Notes: generated by a model from the sequence alone, not told the origin. DNA of 64,000 nt from Pseudidiomarina indica (GCF_900104245.1 NZ_FMXN01000002.1:186001-250000); one strand, 5' to 3'; positions 1 to 11,202 are shown, counted from the first letter of the stretch. A program made the numbers and translations.

Positions 1-189
1 AAGCAAAGCAGCATCAGCAATTTGGTGTTCTTTTCGAGTGAGGGTCCGCATCCAGTCAATTCGGAGTTGACGTAGAATATGCGACAAACTGTAGGTGGTA
101 CGAGCCCGTAACCGTGCGAATTGAGAGTAACTCACCCACACTGTCACGAAGAAAACGAGTGCGAAAATGTCGATAAACGCCAAATTCAT
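1..189 (-). CDS. DUF599 family membrane protein (5' part, truncated by window edge)
   Basis: The first 63 codons of a leftward gene run off the left edge in an open frame. The start is an ATG preceded by a good Shine-Dalgarno (AGGAAGG). The N-terminus is a hydrophobic segment (about residues 3-20) followed by a basic stretch and the sequence RIDWMRTLTRKEHQIADAAL, which resembles the DUF599 family of integral membrane proteins of unknown function. Only the first membrane segment and following loop are visible, so the family call rests on recall of that loop pattern. It lies 78 bases downstream of the RND pump gene on the same strand and could be co-transcribed with it. Confidence 0.7.
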   Translation of the reverse strand, partial: MNLAFIDIFALVFFVTVWVSYSQFARLRARTTYSLSHILRQLRIDWMRTLTRKEHQIADAALL

Positions 190-267
190 GCGGACCTTCC
201 TGTGGCTAGTCAACCAGCGGCAGTACGTGCCGCTGGTGATTCATAGTTTAAGGTCATTAGTTTAACA

Positions 268-3200
268 TTATGTGACGACTTTTTGTTCTTCTGATTCTGG
301 TGTGGGTGGTTTTGCTAAACCGTACCAGCTAAGAACTTTTCGACTGCCTTGTTTGAAGTCGTCCAAAATCATGTAGAAGCACGGCACCAAGAACAAGGTG
401 ATCACCGTTGCGAAGAGAATCCCGAATGCTAATGACACCGCCATTGGAATGACCATCTTCGCTTGCATGCTTCGTTCCATCATGATCGGCGCCAGCCCCA
501 AAAAGGTCGTCAACGACGTCAAGATAATGGCGCGGAATCGCATCACCCCCGCATCGGTCACCGCTTTAAACAAGCCTTCCCCTTGCGAGCGGGCCCAGTT
601 GACGTAGTTCACCATTACCAGCGAGTCGTTCACAATCACCCCTGATAACGCCAACACGCCAAACAAACTCAGCAAGGAAACTGGCATGCCTAATAGCAAG
701 TGCCCAATCACCGCTCCAATCAACCCGAATGGAATGACCGACATAAGAATCACGGGCTGAATGTAGGAGCGCAGCGGAACCGCCATCACAGCATAAATCC
801 CAAACATGGCAATAGCAAAGCCAACGGCCAGCGAGCTGGTCGCTTCTGCTTCATCTTGGGATGCCCCTTCTAGCTTAAAGCCTACTGAGGGGTAGCGGTC
901 AAGAATGGGCTGAATTTTTTCATCCCGCACTTGCCGCACAATATCAAAGGGCTGCACACTGCTTTTATCCACTCGTGCACGAACGTTCACCGAGCGTTCT
1001 CCATTAATCCGGCTAATGGTGTTGTACCCTTTCGCAAAGCGAATATCTGCCAGTTCGGTAAATGGAATGAGGGAGCCATCCGCGGTACGTAATTTCATGC
1101 TTTCTAAGTTGCCCACGGACTGCCGTTCAGACAACGGGTAACGCACCATCACCTTCACTTCTTCATCGTCACGTTGCACCCGTTGTGCTTCCGCTCCGTA
1201 GAAGGCAAAACGTACTTGTGTGGCTAGGTCTTGCAAGGTAATTCCCATGGCCGTGGCCAGTGGTTTAAGCTCCAACACCACTTCATCATTGCCTTCACCA
1301 AAGGTGTCTTCAATGTCAAAAACGCCTTCAAAACTGGCGAGCTCGTGGCGTAATAGCGTCGCTGCCGCAGATAATTCTTCGAGGTTGCGGCCGGTCAACT
1401 GAAATTCCACGTCAAAGCTACTACCACCCACAATACTGCCTTGGAAGTTCAACGCTTTCACGCCCGCAATCTCTGGCACTTTTTCACGCCATTCATTGAG
1501 AATGGCAAAGCCATCCAAGCTTCTCGACTCCCCTTTTTCGAGCTCTGCAATGATGGTGCCCGTGGTCGCACTGGTTAAGAACACCGTGGTGTGTTTAATG
1601 ATGTTTTCACCAATTTCTTGTTCCGCGCGTGCGTCCACTTCCAGTAGCTTCTGCTCTAACACATTCAAGGTGCGAATGGTCGCCTCTTCGGCTGAACCTG
1701 GCTGCATTTGCACACTGGCACGAATAAAGTCACTGGGAATATCAGGGAAGAACACCCAACGCACCGTCCCACTGGCGATTAATCCAATGGATAAGATAAA
1801 CATTGCGATAAAGGTAGCGACCGTGGCGTAGCGGAATCGCACACACTTTAATAAGAACGGATGATAGTAGGTTCGCGCAATATGCATTAAGCCATCGGCA
1901 ATTTTGTTGCGTACTTTCTGAAACCGATTCAACTTGCTTTCACTACGCGGCGTGTATTTCATGTTGGCCAAGTGCGCTGGTAAAATCAGCTTGGATTCCA
2001 CCAACGAGAAGCCCAGACAAAGTATTAAGACCCACGCAATGGATTCCCAGATTTTCCCCATCACCCCTTCAATCATCAGCATGGGGGTAAACGCGATCAT
2101 GGTGGTGAGTACCCCAAATGTGGCCGGCATGGCCACCTTTTTGGCACCAATCACCACGTTATCCACGGTGCGGCCTTTTTCTTCAATTTCTGAATACACA
2201 CTTTCGCCAATGATAATGGCGTCATCCACCACAATGGCGAGCACCAGAATAAAACCAAACAGCGAAATCATGTTCAACGAAATATCGAACATGGGTAACG
2301 GCATGAGGGCAATGGTGCCTAAAAAGCACACGGGAATCCCAATCATCACCCAAAATGCTAAGCGAATTTGCATAAATAACGCCAAGCATAAAAACACCAA
2401 GAGCCCGCCTGAAATCATATTGCTGGTCATCAGGTTCAAGCGATCTTTCAGATAGTAAGAAGAGTCGCCCCAGTGCTCAATGGTCACCTCTGGTGGCAAG
2501 TCTTTGGCTTTGTCTTCCACGTAGCGCTTCACCACTTCGGCAATCAAGAGATCATTTTGATCCCCTACCGAATCCACCCGCACAAAGGTGGCATTTTTGC
2601 CATTAAACCGAGTAAAGCGACGCTGCTCCACAAACTCATCTTTTACCACCGCAATGTCGCTGAGTGTGAGGCGGGTTCCATCCGGCCGTTTGATCAGCAC
2701 AATTTCTTCAAACTCACCGCCGGCATAAGCTTGGTTATTGGCGCGTAATAAAATGTCGCCATTGGGCGTTTTAATGGAACCACCGGCAACGTCAATGGAG
2801 GTTCCGCGAATGGCGGCAACAATGTCTTGAAACGTCAGGTTGTAACGTTGTAAGTCGGCTTCGGAAATTTCAACCGAAATCTCGTAGTTACGAGCGCCCA
2901 CCACTTCCACTTTAGAAATGCCGCCAATTCGTTTTAATTCATCACGAATTTGCTTCGCCAATTCCTTTTGCATGGCTTCGCCCATATCACCATAGATGCC
3001 AATCCAGATGACTTCTCGTTGCGGGCGCAGTTGGTAGATATTGGGTTTTTCAATCTGCTGGGGGAAGCTGGGAATGGCATCAATCAACATTTTGACTTCA
3101 TCCATCACCACCTGCACGTCGTAGCCGCCCTCCACTTCAATGGAAACGCTGCCCATGCCTTCCCGGGCGGTTGAGCTGATCCGTTTAATGCCATCCACGT

Positions 3201-3444
3201 CTTTAATGGCATCTTCAATACGGATCAACACGCCTTGTTCAACTTCTTGCGGGGCCGCCCCTAAATAAGGCACTTGCACGCTAATCATGTTGAACTCAAT
3301 TTCGGGGAACATTTGCTTCTGCACTTGTCCCAACATAAACAAGCCGCTGACGATAATCAGCATCATCAGCAAGTTGGCGGCAACGGAGTTATTCGCAAAC
3401 CAGGCAATGGGGCCTTTGTGAGGATCAACGTCGAACTTACTCAT
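268..3444 (-). CDS. RND-family efflux pump permease (AcrB/MexF-like)
   Basis: Inner-membrane proton-driven multidrug or solute exporter of 1058 residues, the normal RND length. The N-terminal membrane helix (about residues 25-42) is followed by a periplasmic porter region, a second membrane bundle with the paired aspartates of the proton relay (VVDDAIIIGESV, near residue 406), a second periplasmic half and a C-terminal bundle ending near LVPCFYMILDD. I chose the ATG giving MSKFDVDP rather than the longer frame. It overlaps the stop of the upstream adaptor gene by 8 bases, which implies translational coupling. The substrate cannot be read from the sequence, and no outer-membrane TolC-type gene is in the window, so the pump presumably uses one encoded elsewhere. 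Confidence 0.93.
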   Translation of the reverse strand: MSKFDVDPHKGPIAWFANNSVAANLLMMLIIVSGLFMLGQVQKQMFPEIEFNMISVQVPYLGAAPQEVEQGVLIRIEDAIKDVDGIKRISSTAREGMGSVSIEVEGGYDVQVVMDEVKMLIDAIPSFPQQIEKPNIYQLRPQREVIWIGIYGDMGEAMQKELAKQIRDELKRIGGISKVEVVGARNYEISVEISEADLQRYNLTFQDIVAAIRGTSIDVAGGSIKTPNGDILLRANNQAYAGGEFEEIVLIKRPDGTRLTLSDIAVVKDEFVEQRRFTRFNGKNATFVRVDSVGDQNDLLIAEVVKRYVEDKAKDLPPEVTIEHWGDSSYYLKDRLNLMTSNMISGGLLVFLCLALFMQIRLAFWVMIGIPVCFLGTIALMPLPMFDISLNMISLFGFILVLAIVVDDAIIIGESVYSEIEEKGRTVDNVVIGAKKVAMPATFGVLTTMIAFTPMLMIEGVMGKIWESIAWVLILCLGFSLVESKLILPAHLANMKYTPRSESKLNRFQKVRNKIADGLMHIARTYYHPFLLKCVRFRYATVATFIAMFILSIGLIASGTVRWVFFPDIPSDFIRASVQMQPGSAEEATIRTLNVLEQKLLEVDARAEQEIGENIIKHTTVFLTSATTGTIIAELEKGESRSLDGFAILNEWREKVPEIAGVKALNFQGSIVGGSSFDVEFQLTGRNLEELSAAATLLRHELASFEGVFDIEDTFGEGNDEVVLELKPLATAMGITLQDLATQVRFAFYGAEAQRVQRDDEEVKVMVRYPLSERQSVGNLESMKLRTADGSLIPFTELADIRFAKGYNTISRINGERSVNVRARVDKSSVQPFDIVRQVRDEKIQPILDRYPSVGFKLEGASQDEAEATSSLAVGFAIAMFGIYAVMAVPLRSYIQPVILMSVIPFGLIGAVIGHLLLGMPVSLLSLFGVLALSGVIVNDSLVMVNYVNWARSQGEGLFKAVTDAGVMRFRAIILTSLTTFLGLAPIMMERSMQAKMVIPMAVSLAFGILFATVITLFLVPCFYMILDDFKQGSRKVLSWYGLAKPPTPESEEQKVVT

Positions 3445-4621
3445 GGTCAGCGTCCACCGTTGCCACGTCATCTACTAAACGCACTTTCATGCTCGGTAAG
3501 GCATTGGTGAGTTGCGTGAGCACCACCCAGTCTCCGGCCTGAAGCCCGTCATCGATAATCACATGCTGTGCTTCAGAACGCACAATGCTCACGTTTTTAC
3601 GCTGTAGGCGACGTTCGTTATCCACCACCCACACACTGTTATCTGCTAATAGCGCATAACGCGGCAACCGAATCACGTTGGTCACTTCAATGCCTTCAAC
3701 GGCCACTTCGACAAAACGGCCAAAACGTAACGGCTCACCATGGGTTTGCCCAGCTTGATTATAAGGGTCTGTCACTTCAACCACCCCAAAAATCACGCGG
3801 CTTTGCGGGTCCAGCACGCCTTCACTACGAACCAAATGCCCCGTCCACGTGGTTGGTTGCCCAGCCACCGTGCTGGTCAACACAACTTTAGGAAAACTGC
3901 CACTCTGTGCGTTATCAGGCAAATCGATATACGCCAAATCGCGGTCACTCAAAGGAATACGAATTTCTGCGACTTCGGAGCCATACAATGCGCCAACAGT
4001 GCTATTCATGGTTAGAAACTGTCCAATATCGGCGGATTTATTCTGTAAGATGCCATCAAAGGGGGCGCGGATCACGGTGCGCTCTAAATCGCGTTGCGCT
4101 TTGTCCACCGCAGCTTCAGCAGAAAGCACCGCGGCTAAGGCACTGGCCACTTGCGGTTCACGAATCCCGAGGGCCGGAATCTCACCCAGTTGCAGGGATT
4201 CCCACTCGTCTTTGGCAACTTTTGCTCGCGCGCTTTCTTCCGCCAGTGCGGCTTGCGCTTGTGCATGTGCAGCTTTGGCACTTTGCAGTGCTACTTGGTA
4301 ATCAGCAGGATCAATGCGTAATAACACGTCACCCTGTTTAAAAAAACCGCCGTTGACGAACTGTTCTGATACTTCCACCACTTGCCCACTCACTTGCGTG
4401 ACAATGTTGGTCATGTGCTTGGGCTTCACATTGCCCTGTGCAGCCACCGTGAACTGAACGTTTTCTGTCTGCACTTGCACGGCATCGACCAACACCGGTG
4501 GGCGCTCAACAGCGCGCTGAGGCGGTTGCGGTCGAACCATAAACATCAGGATCAATAGGACAATTGAAGTGATAATAATGAGTGGTGGAACCAAGATTCG
4601 TTTTTTAAATGCCATACTCAC
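3437..4621 (-). CDS. RND efflux periplasmic adaptor (membrane fusion protein)
   Basis: Protein of 394 residues that would link the adjacent RND permease to an outer-membrane channel. It has an N-terminal hydrophobic anchor (about residues 9-29), a lipoyl-like half motif around VTQVSGQVVEVSEQFVNGG, an Ala/Gln-rich helical hairpin (about 110-180, LQSAKAAHAQAQAALAEES), the returning half motif VIRAPFDGILQNKSADIGQ, and a beta-barrel C-terminus. The longest start is GTG with GGGT five bases upstream; an ATG two codons in is an alternative. It is first in a two-gene leftward operon with the permease. The class (AcrA/MexE-like) is clear but the substrate is not. Confidence 0.92.
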   Translation of the reverse strand: MSMAFKKRILVPPLIIITSIVLLILMFMVRPQPPQRAVERPPVLVDAVQVQTENVQFTVAAQGNVKPKHMTNIVTQVSGQVVEVSEQFVNGGFFKQGDVLLRIDPADYQVALQSAKAAHAQAQAALAEESARAKVAKDEWESLQLGEIPALGIREPQVASALAAVLSAEAAVDKAQRDLERTVIRAPFDGILQNKSADIGQFLTMNSTVGALYGSEVAEIRIPLSDRDLAYIDLPDNAQSGSFPKVVLTSTVAGQPTTWTGHLVRSEGVLDPQSRVIFGVVEVTDPYNQAGQTHGEPLRFGRFVEVAVEGIEVTNVIRLPRYALLADNSVWVVDNERRLQRKNVSIVRSEAQHVIIDDGLQAGDWVVLTQLTNALPSMKVRLVDDVATVDADHE

Positions 4622-4732
4622 TGAGACCCGTCAAATTGATTAGAATAAGAGTTATTGTGACGTGTATTAGTATGACGGTATTCTGACCAAGGCGTTAGTA
4701 ACAATATGTTAGCAGTTGTAACGAACTTATTA

Positions 4733-5620
4733 TTACGCCTTACGTTGTTGGTATAACCCGATGCAAATCAACGACAAGCCCATAAAGGTGGTCACCTGAA
4801 TGACTTCGCCCAGCACCACATAAATGAGTACCAGCGAAATAAATGGACTTAAGAAAATCAGGGTGGAAATTTGTGCGGTGCGGGTCGCTAAGCGCATGGC
4901 GGACAACCAGAGCACAAAGGTGATCCCCATTTCAAATAGCCCCACATAAATGCCCGCGGCCAGCCCCTGCCAAGTCAACGGATTGATGGTATTCGGCGCA
5001 TCACTGACCAGTGCGGAACCGCCGTGGAACAGAGCCAGCCACACCACGCCCCAAACAAAACACCAAAACAATGCGCCAATGGGCGGATCCTGATTTTTGG
5101 TATTCATGAGCCAATAGCTGGCCCAGAGCAAGGTGCTCAGCAGCGCCAAGCCAATGCCTACCCAGTTGGTTTGCGAGAAGTCCCACTGCCCGCCCGTGGC
5201 AATTAGAAATACCCCCGCATAAGCGAGTACCATGGCCAGTAGTTCTTTTCGATTCAGCTTTTGTCCTAACAGCGGCACCGCCAATAAGGACATGGTGATG
5301 GCCCAGGTATAGTTGATGGCCTGCGCTTGTTGGGCCGGCAATTGATCATAAGCGGCGAACAACACCCAGTAATAAGCGGCCGGATTAATCAGCCCTTGCA
5401 GGGCATAAAACAGTGGACGGCGGCGACCTAAGGCCAAGGTGGAGGCCCATTGCTTGTTCACCGTGATAATCACGGCGAAGGTCACCACACTGGTGATGGC
5501 AGCCACGGTGAGCAGTTCCAGCGGGGTTAAATACTTCAACGCCACCTTAAAGGCGGTCGCCACTGTGGACCATAGCAACACCGCCGCTAAGGCGAAATAA
5601 ATGGCCTTACGTTGGTTCAT
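4733..5620 (-). CDS. EamA/DMT-family transporter (10 TM permease)
   Basis: Protein of 295 residues with about ten hydrophobic helices arranged as two EamA repeats (roughly residues 5-135 and 150-290). It belongs to the drug/metabolite transporter superfamily, whose members export amino acids, metabolites or drugs; the substrate is unknown. I took the start at MNQRKAIYFALAAVLLWST, which puts the first helix at the N-terminus as usual; a longer frame adds ten unlikely residues. The gene overlaps the 3' end of tilS by 14 bases, so it is probably last in the dnaE-accA-tilS transcription unit. Confidence 0.9.
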   Translation of the reverse strand: MNQRKAIYFALAAVLLWSTVATAFKVALKYLTPLELLTVAAITSVVTFAVIITVNKQWASTLALGRRRPLFYALQGLINPAAYYWVLFAAYDQLPAQQAQAINYTWAITMSLLAVPLLGQKLNRKELLAMVLAYAGVFLIATGGQWDFSQTNWVGIGLALLSTLLWASYWLMNTKNQDPPIGALFWCFVWGVVWLALFHGGSALVSDAPNTINPLTWQGLAAGIYVGLFEMGITFVLWLSAMRLATRTAQISTLIFLSPFISLVLIYVVLGEVIQVTTFMGLSLICIGLYQQRKA

Positions 5621-6593
5621 GCAGCACCAGCCAACGTTCTTTATCGGCACTTACCTGCCGCGTGACTTCAACCTGCCCCCAACGAACTTTGGGGCGTGCA
5701 TCATTGGTGGTGCCAAGCATTTGCTGGCGTAATTGTTCCAGTTGCGCATAAGAAGGGGTTGCCACCTGTTGCTCCTGTAGCCAAAAACGCAATGCGGCGC
5801 GCTGCAATGGTTCACTGTGGCTGACCAGCCAGCGAGTTGCCAAATGGCCTTGAGCATTGATTTGCGGCGCCACTTGCTGCGCCAGCAATTCATCCAGTAA
5901 GGTGGCTGTTTCGGCACAGAGTTGGCTACTGCGCAGCAACGCATTGCCAAAGTGCGACCAGCGTTCCTCTAGTTGGGGCACAATCCGATGGCGGAAAAAG
6001 TTACGTTCAATGTCGGTGTCGTAGTTGGTGTCGTCTTCAATCCAAAATAATTGGTGTTGCTTGGCGTAACGGTAAATTTCCGCTTTGCTTACATCCAACA
6101 ATGGCCGCAGCCAGGTTTGTTGCTCCCGCTGACTGACCATGGGCATGGCCGCGAGGCCTTTAGGACCGGCCCCACGCTTTAACTGCAGGAAAAAGGTTTC
6201 CATTTGGTCATTGCGGTGATGCCCTAACAGGAAAATGGCGTTGGGTTGGCCTAATTCAGCCAAGCGCTGGTAGCGTGCATCGCGGCCGGCGGCTTCTTTA
6301 CTAATCCGCCGCCCCAACTGAACCGTGAGTGGCTCACAAATCATCGGAAATTGGCGGCGCTCACAATCCGCCACCAAGCCTGCTGCCCAGCCTTCTGATT
6401 TCGCGTGAAACGCATGATCAAGGTGAACCGCAAGGTACTGATACTGAGGAAACTCTTGGCGGAATTGATCGGTTAAATCCAACACCGTTTGGGAGTCGGC
6501 ACCGCCGCCCAAGCACACCACAATCTGCTGCTCAGGCGTGCGCGGCAATGCCAATAATCGCTGTCGAAATACACGATAAAGTGGGTCCACCAA
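5607..6593 (-). CDS. tilS: tRNA(Ile)-lysidine synthetase TilS, short form
   Basis: ATP-dependent enzyme that converts cytidine 34 of the tRNA-Ile CAU anticodon to lysidine, switching codon reading from AUG to AUA. The N-type ATP pyrophosphatase fold is visible, but the PP-loop reads GGGADS (residues 29-34) where the family normally has SGGxDS. Other conserved stretches are VHLDHAFH, LLGHHRNDQMETFFLQLKRG and WIEDDTNYDTDIERNFFRHRI. At 328 residues it is about 100 shorter than E. coli TilS (432): the middle substrate-binding domain (about 240-315) is present but the usual C-terminal domain is absent. Start is TTG or the adjacent GTG. The dnaE-accA-tilS order matches E. coli apart from genes lost between accA and tilS. 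Confidence 0.92.
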   Translation of the reverse strand: MVDPLYRVFRQRLLALPRTPEQQIVVCLGGGADSQTVLDLTDQFRQEFPQYQYLAVHLDHAFHAKSEGWAAGLVADCERRQFPMICEPLTVQLGRRISKEAAGRDARYQRLAELGQPNAIFLLGHHRNDQMETFFLQLKRGAGPKGLAAMPMVSQREQQTWLRPLLDVSKAEIYRYAKQHQLFWIEDDTNYDTDIERNFFRHRIVPQLEERWSHFGNALLRSSQLCAETATLLDELLAQQVAPQINAQGHLATRWLVSHSEPLQRAALRFWLQEQQVATPSYAQLEQLRQQMLGTTNDARPKVRWGQVEVTRQVSADKERWLVLHEPT

Positions 6594-6612
6594 GAACGAT
6601 TACCTACGCTGC

Positions 6613-7569
6613 TTAACAATAACCGAATGACATCAGCTTTTGGTAACGCTGTTCTAACCGGGCCGCGTTATCAAGGTCTACCAACTGATCCAGATCAGCC
6701 AACAATTGACGCTTCAACCGTTTGGCCATTTCTTCGTGGTCACGATGGGCTCCACCAATCGGTTCTTCGATAATGGTGTCGATTAGGCCAAACTCTAATG
6801 AACGTTGTGCGGTCACGCCCATGGCTTCGGCAGCCAATGGTGCTTTTTCAGCACTTTTCCACAGAATGGACGCACAGCCTTCCGGCGAAATCACCGAGTA
6901 GGTGGAATATTGCAGCATGTTCACCCGGTCGCCCACCCCAATTGCCAGTGCACCGCCCGAACCTCCTTCGCCAATCACCGTACAAATAATTGGCGTGTTC
7001 AGCCGTGCCATCACTTTCAAGTTGCGCGCAATGGCTTCCGACTGACCGCGCTCTTCCGCGCCAATCCCCGGATAGGCTCCCGGTGTATCAATAAAAGTAA
7101 TAATCGGCATTTTAAAGCGTTCGGCCATTTCCATCAGGCGCAACGCTTTACGGTAGCCTTCGGGACGCGGCATGCCGAAGTTACGACGCACTTTTTCACG
7201 CGTGTCCCGGCCTTTCTGATGACCAATCACCATCACTGGTTTGCCGTCTAAGCGCGCTGTTCCGCCCACAATGGCTTCATCGTTGGCAAAGGTTCTATCG
7301 CCGGCCAGCTCATCAAAGTCTTCAAAAATGAGACGAATATAATCCAAGGTGTACGGACGCAATGGATGACGCGCTAATTGGGCAACTTGCCAAGCACCGA
7401 GATCACCGAAGATTTTTTCAACCAGTTCTTCCCGCTTTTCTTGCAGCTTGGCAATTTCTTCTTCCAAAGAAATGTCAAAATCACCTTTCGCGCCCACTGC
7501 TTTGAGTTCTTCAATTTGCGCTTGTAACTCTGCAATCGGCTGTTCAAAATCTAAAAATTTAAGACTCAT
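6613..7569 (-). CDS. accA: Acetyl-CoA carboxylase carboxyltransferase subunit alpha
   Basis: Alpha subunit of the carboxyltransferase, which pairs with AccD to move the carboxyl group from biotin carrier protein to acetyl-CoA and make malonyl-CoA, the first step of fatty acid synthesis in the cytoplasm. The 318-residue length equals the family norm. Hallmarks are the N-terminal [20 protein letters not shown], the crotonase-like core with [20 protein letters not shown] and the glycine-rich [20 protein letters not shown] lies five bases before the ATG. It follows dnaE by 18 bases on the same strand, as in E. coli. Confidence 0.98.
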   Translation of the reverse strand: MSLKFLDFEQPIAELQAQIEELKAVGAKGDFDISLEEEIAKLQEKREELVEKIFGDLGAWQVAQLARHPLRPYTLDYIRLIFEDFDELAGDRTFANDEAIVGGTARLDGKPVMVIGHQKGRDTREKVRRNFGMPRPEGYRKALRLMEMAERFKMPIITFIDTPGAYPGIGAEERGQSEAIARNLKVMARLNTPIICTVIGEGGSGGALAIGVGDRVNMLQYSTYSVISPEGCASILWKSAEKAPLAAEAMGVTAQRSLEFGLIDTIIEEPIGGAHRDHEEMAKRLKRQLLADLDQLVDLDNAARLEQRYQKLMSFGYC

Positions 7570-7587
7570 TATGGCTCCTGTTTGCCA

Positions 7588-10500
7588 TTAAAATTCGAGT
7601 TCAACAGCGTGCTCACCATACTGCTGTTGCAACTCATACATCAATTCATCCGTGGGGGTAACGTACCACTCGGTGTCTACCACATATTCTGCCGTAACAT
7701 CAGGTCGCTCATAGCGAATATGGAGCGGGCAGCCCCCCTCTTTATAAGGTGTCAATAATCGTTGCAGAACCTCGATGCCGCCTTTTTCCACGGCCTCTTG
7801 CCGGAGCGTTAATCGTAACCGTTGAGCATATTGCTCCCGCATTCCCACCAAGGTCATTACTTCTCGTGCCGTCATTGTATTGGCAGAGGAGTAATCATCA
7901 AAGCTGACCTCTCCTTTAATCACCAAAATTTGGTCTTTTTCGAGCAGGTGGTAATAGGTTTCGTAATCTTTTGCATAAAACCGCACATCAAACCGCGCTG
8001 TTTTATCATGCAGCGTCACAATGGCCCAACGTTGGTTCTGCCGATTCAACATGGTTCGCACGTCAACCACTAACCCCGCCACGGTGGTAATTTGGTCCCG
8101 CTCGGTGGGTTTCACTTTGGCCAGTACGGCGGGCACATATTGCTCCAGTTCGCGCCGGTAGCGATCCACCGGATGACCGGTCAAGTATAGCCCAAGCGTC
8201 TCGCGTTCGCCTTCCAGCCAAATGGCTTCTGGCCACGGCGGTACTTGAATAAACTCATGTTCAATAGACGCCACATCGGTGCTGCTGGTCAGCACCCCGA
8301 ATAAATCACTTTGCCCGATCGCTTCCGCTTGGTGGTGCTGCTCCGCTTGGCGAATCGCTTTATCCAAGGTTGCCATCAACGCCGCACGGTGCGGTCCCAA
8401 TGAATCCATGGCGCCAGCTTTCACCAAACGTTCCAATACCCGTCGGTTCAGCTTTTTTAAATCAACACGGCAGCAAAAATCAAATAAATCGGTAAAGGGA
8501 CCACTGGTGCGAGCGGCTAAGATGGCTTCGATGGGGCCTTCGCCCACCCCTTTAATCGCCCCAATGCCGTACACAATGCGCTGCTGCGCATCAACGGTGA
8601 ACTTATACTGGCCGGCATTCACATCCGGTGCCAATACTTGCAGCCCCATGGCTTTGCATTCGTCCACCAAGGTGACAATTTTGTCGGTGTTATCCATATC
8701 CGCCGACATGACCGCGGCCATAAACTCTGCCGGATAATGAGTTTTCATCCACAGCGTTTGATAAGACACCAATGCATAGGCGGCCGAGTGTGATTTGTTA
8801 AACCCGTACCCGGCGAACTTTTCTACCAGGTCAAAGATTTTAATGGCTAGCTCACCATCAATGCCATTTTTACGTGCGCCCTCTTCAAACACCGCACGTT
8901 GTTGCGCCATTTCTTCTGGCTTTTTCTTTCCCATAGCACGGCGTAGTAAGTCAGCGCCGCCCAGCGAATAACCCGCTAGCACCTGGGCAATTTGCATCAC
9001 CTGTTCTTGATAAAGAATCACCCCATAGGTGGGTTCAAGAATGGGTTTGAGCAATTCATGCTGGTATTCTTTATCGGGATACGAGATTTCTTCGCGGCCA
9101 TGCTTCCGGTCAATAAAGTTATCCACCATGCCCGATTGCAGCGGACCCGGGCGGAATAAGGCCACCAACGCGATGATGTCTTCAAAAGTATCCGGTTGCA
9201 GCTTTTTAATCAGCTGCTTCATGCCCGACGATTCCAACTGGAACACGGCGGTGGTGTTGCCCTTTTTCAACAATTCAAAACAGGCCGGATCGTCCAGCGG
9301 TATTTGGCTGGCTTCAATGGGAGGTTGCCCCGCCCGTTGGCGATTTGCATTCACCATATCCAGGGCCCACTGAATAATGGTTAAGGTGCGCAACCCTAAA
9401 AAGTCGAACTTCACCAGCCCAGCCGCTTCCACGTCGTTTTTATCAAACTGAGTGACTGGCTGCTGACCGTGCTCGTCGCAATACAATGGGGAGAAGTCAG
9501 TGATTCGGTTGGGCGCAATCACCACGCCCCCAGCGTGTTTACCGGCGTTCCGAGTCACGCCTTCCAAAATACGAGCCATATCGATGATTTCACGAACATC
9601 TTCGTCTTGTTCGTACATTTCCACCAAGCGCGGCTCTACTTCAAAGGCTTTTTCCAGCGTCATGCCCGGATCACCTGGCACCAGCTTGGTAATTTTATCG
9701 ACGAAGCCGTAGGGATGCCCCAGCACTCGACCCACGTCACGAATGGACGCGCGCGCTGCCATGGTACCAAAGGTGATTATCTGAGACACCGCATCGCGGC
9801 CATAGAGTTCCGCCACGTGCTCGATCACTTCATCGCGGCGGTCCATACAAAAGTCGATATCGAAGTCCGGCATCGAAACCCGTTCTGGGTTCAAGAAGCG
9901 TTCGAACAGCAGATCAAATTCGAGCGGATCAAGGTCCGTAATTTGCAGCGCATAAGCCACCAAAGACCCCGCACCCGAGCCCCGTCCTGGGCCGACCGGA
10001 ATATTGTTATCTTTTGACCACTGGATAAACTCCATCACGATCAAAAAGTACCCGGGGAACCCCATTTGGTTGATCACATCGAGCTCAATCTGCAAACGTT
10101 CGTCGTATTCTGGCCGCCGCTGCGCACGCTCTTCAGGATCTGGGAACAAAGCCTCCAGCCGCTGTTCGAGCCCTTCTTTGGATTTCATGACCAGAAAATC
10201 TTCCGGACTCATTCCACCGGTAGGAAACTCAGGCAAAACGTGCTGATCGAGGGTGACCGTGACATTACAACGTTTAGCAATTTCCACGGTATTGGCAATG
10301 GCTTCGGGAATATCCGCAAAGAGTTCCGCCATTTCTTCAGGCGTTTTTAGATACTGTTCAGCGCTGTAGCGTTGTGGGCGACGTTTGTCATCCAGGGTAT
10401 AGCCATCGGCCACCGCCACACGTACTTCGTGAGCAATAAAATCGTCGGCGCTTAAGAACACCACTTCATTGGTCGCCACCACAGGGGTTCCGGTTGCTGC

Positions 10501-11091
10501 TGCTAATTCCACCGCGGCATGCAAATAATCATTTTCTCCTGCCCTTCCCGTGCGTTGCAGTTCAAGGTAAAAGCGGTCAGGAAAATGCTGCTGGTAAAAC
10601 GCTAAGAGTTGAGCCGCTTCTTCCGGCCGATGTTGCAACAGCTTTTTGCCGATATCGCCTTCGCGCCCGCCGGACAGCAGGAGCAGCCCTTGTTGATGCT
10701 CGGCGAGCCATTCTTGGTTGACGCAAGGTCGGCCACAACGATGCCCCGCCAAATAGCCGCGGCTAATCAACTGAGTGAGTTGCTGGTAGCCCTCATTATT
10801 CATCGCTAGCGCCGTGAGCCGAAAGGGCTCCTCAGCACTGTCGAGCTGCCAGCCTTGGGGCAGCACCCACAAGTCACAGCCTATAATGGGCTTTAAACCA
10901 TGGTCATGAGCGGTACGATAAAAGCGCACCAGCCCACACAAGTTCATCTGGTCAGTTAATGCTAATGCAGGCATCCCCATGGCTGCGGAAGCCGCACAAA
11001 TCGGCTTCACTTTGGCAAGACCATCACTCATGGAAAAATCACTATGGATTCGCAAGTGAATAAATTGGGGTTGTTGCATGACCACACTCAT
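7588..11091 (-). CDS. dnaE: DNA polymerase III alpha subunit
   Basis: Catalytic subunit of the replicative polymerase, 1167 residues (E. coli 1160). Domains in order: N-terminal PHP ([17 protein letters not shown] near residue 12), palm with the catalytic aspartates in [19 protein letters not shown] near residue 400 and [12 protein letters not shown] near 560, fingers, helix-hairpin-helix, OB fold and C-terminal tau-binding region. The start is the first ATG; a second ATG four codons in (MQQPQFIHL) is equally likely. It is divergent from the MCE transporter operon with 173 bases between. It works with the DnaQ proofreading subunit encoded at 20122-20808. Confidence 0.98.
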   Translation of the reverse strand: MSVVMQQPQFIHLRIHSDFSMSDGLAKVKPICAASAAMGMPALALTDQMNLCGLVRFYRTAHDHGLKPIIGCDLWVLPQGWQLDSAEEPFRLTALAMNNEGYQQLTQLISRGYLAGHRCGRPCVNQEWLAEHQQGLLLLSGGREGDIGKKLLQHRPEEAAQLLAFYQQHFPDRFYLELQRTGRAGENDYLHAAVELAAATGTPVVATNEVVFLSADDFIAHEVRVAVADGYTLDDKRRPQRYSAEQYLKTPEEMAELFADIPEAIANTVEIAKRCNVTVTLDQHVLPEFPTGGMSPEDFLVMKSKEGLEQRLEALFPDPEERAQRRPEYDERLQIELDVINQMGFPGYFLIVMEFIQWSKDNNIPVGPGRGSGAGSLVAYALQITDLDPLEFDLLFERFLNPERVSMPDFDIDFCMDRRDEVIEHVAELYGRDAVSQIITFGTMAARASIRDVGRVLGHPYGFVDKITKLVPGDPGMTLEKAFEVEPRLVEMYEQDEDVREIIDMARILEGVTRNAGKHAGGVVIAPNRITDFSPLYCDEHGQQPVTQFDKNDVEAAGLVKFDFLGLRTLTIIQWALDMVNANRQRAGQPPIEASQIPLDDPACFELLKKGNTTAVFQLESSGMKQLIKKLQPDTFEDIIALVALFRPGPLQSGMVDNFIDRKHGREEISYPDKEYQHELLKPILEPTYGVILYQEQVMQIAQVLAGYSLGGADLLRRAMGKKKPEEMAQQRAVFEEGARKNGIDGELAIKIFDLVEKFAGYGFNKSHSAAYALVSYQTLWMKTHYPAEFMAAVMSADMDNTDKIVTLVDECKAMGLQVLAPDVNAGQYKFTVDAQQRIVYGIGAIKGVGEGPIEAILAARTSGPFTDLFDFCCRVDLKKLNRRVLERLVKAGAMDSLGPHRAALMATLDKAIRQAEQHHQAEAIGQSDLFGVLTSSTDVASIEHEFIQVPPWPEAIWLEGERETLGLYLTGHPVDRYRRELEQYVPAVLAKVKPTERDQITTVAGLVVDVRTMLNRQNQRWAIVTLHDKTARFDVRFYAKDYETYYHLLEKDQILVIKGEVSFDDYSSANTMTAREVMTLVGMREQYAQRLRLTLRQEAVEKGGIEVLQRLLTPYKEGGCPLHIRYERPDVTAEYVVDTEWYVTPTDELMYELQQQYGEHAVELEF

Positions 11092-11202
11092 GGATTAAAT
11101 GCTGTAGAAAGTAATGATTCGGTGCTTATTGTGCCGTATGGAGGCAAGCTTGTCATGTAGTGATTTTATGTAACATAATCCGTACAAGTTGTTATATTAA
11201 AA

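Noticed and set aside
1934-2455. 173-codon rightward frame inside the RND permease gene
   Set aside because: Antisense shadow of the permease; low-complexity Ser/Ile/Met composition and no start signal.
9469-10017. 182-codon rightward frame inside dnaE
   Set aside because: Antisense to a highly conserved polymerase region; His-rich composition typical of reverse-strand shadows.
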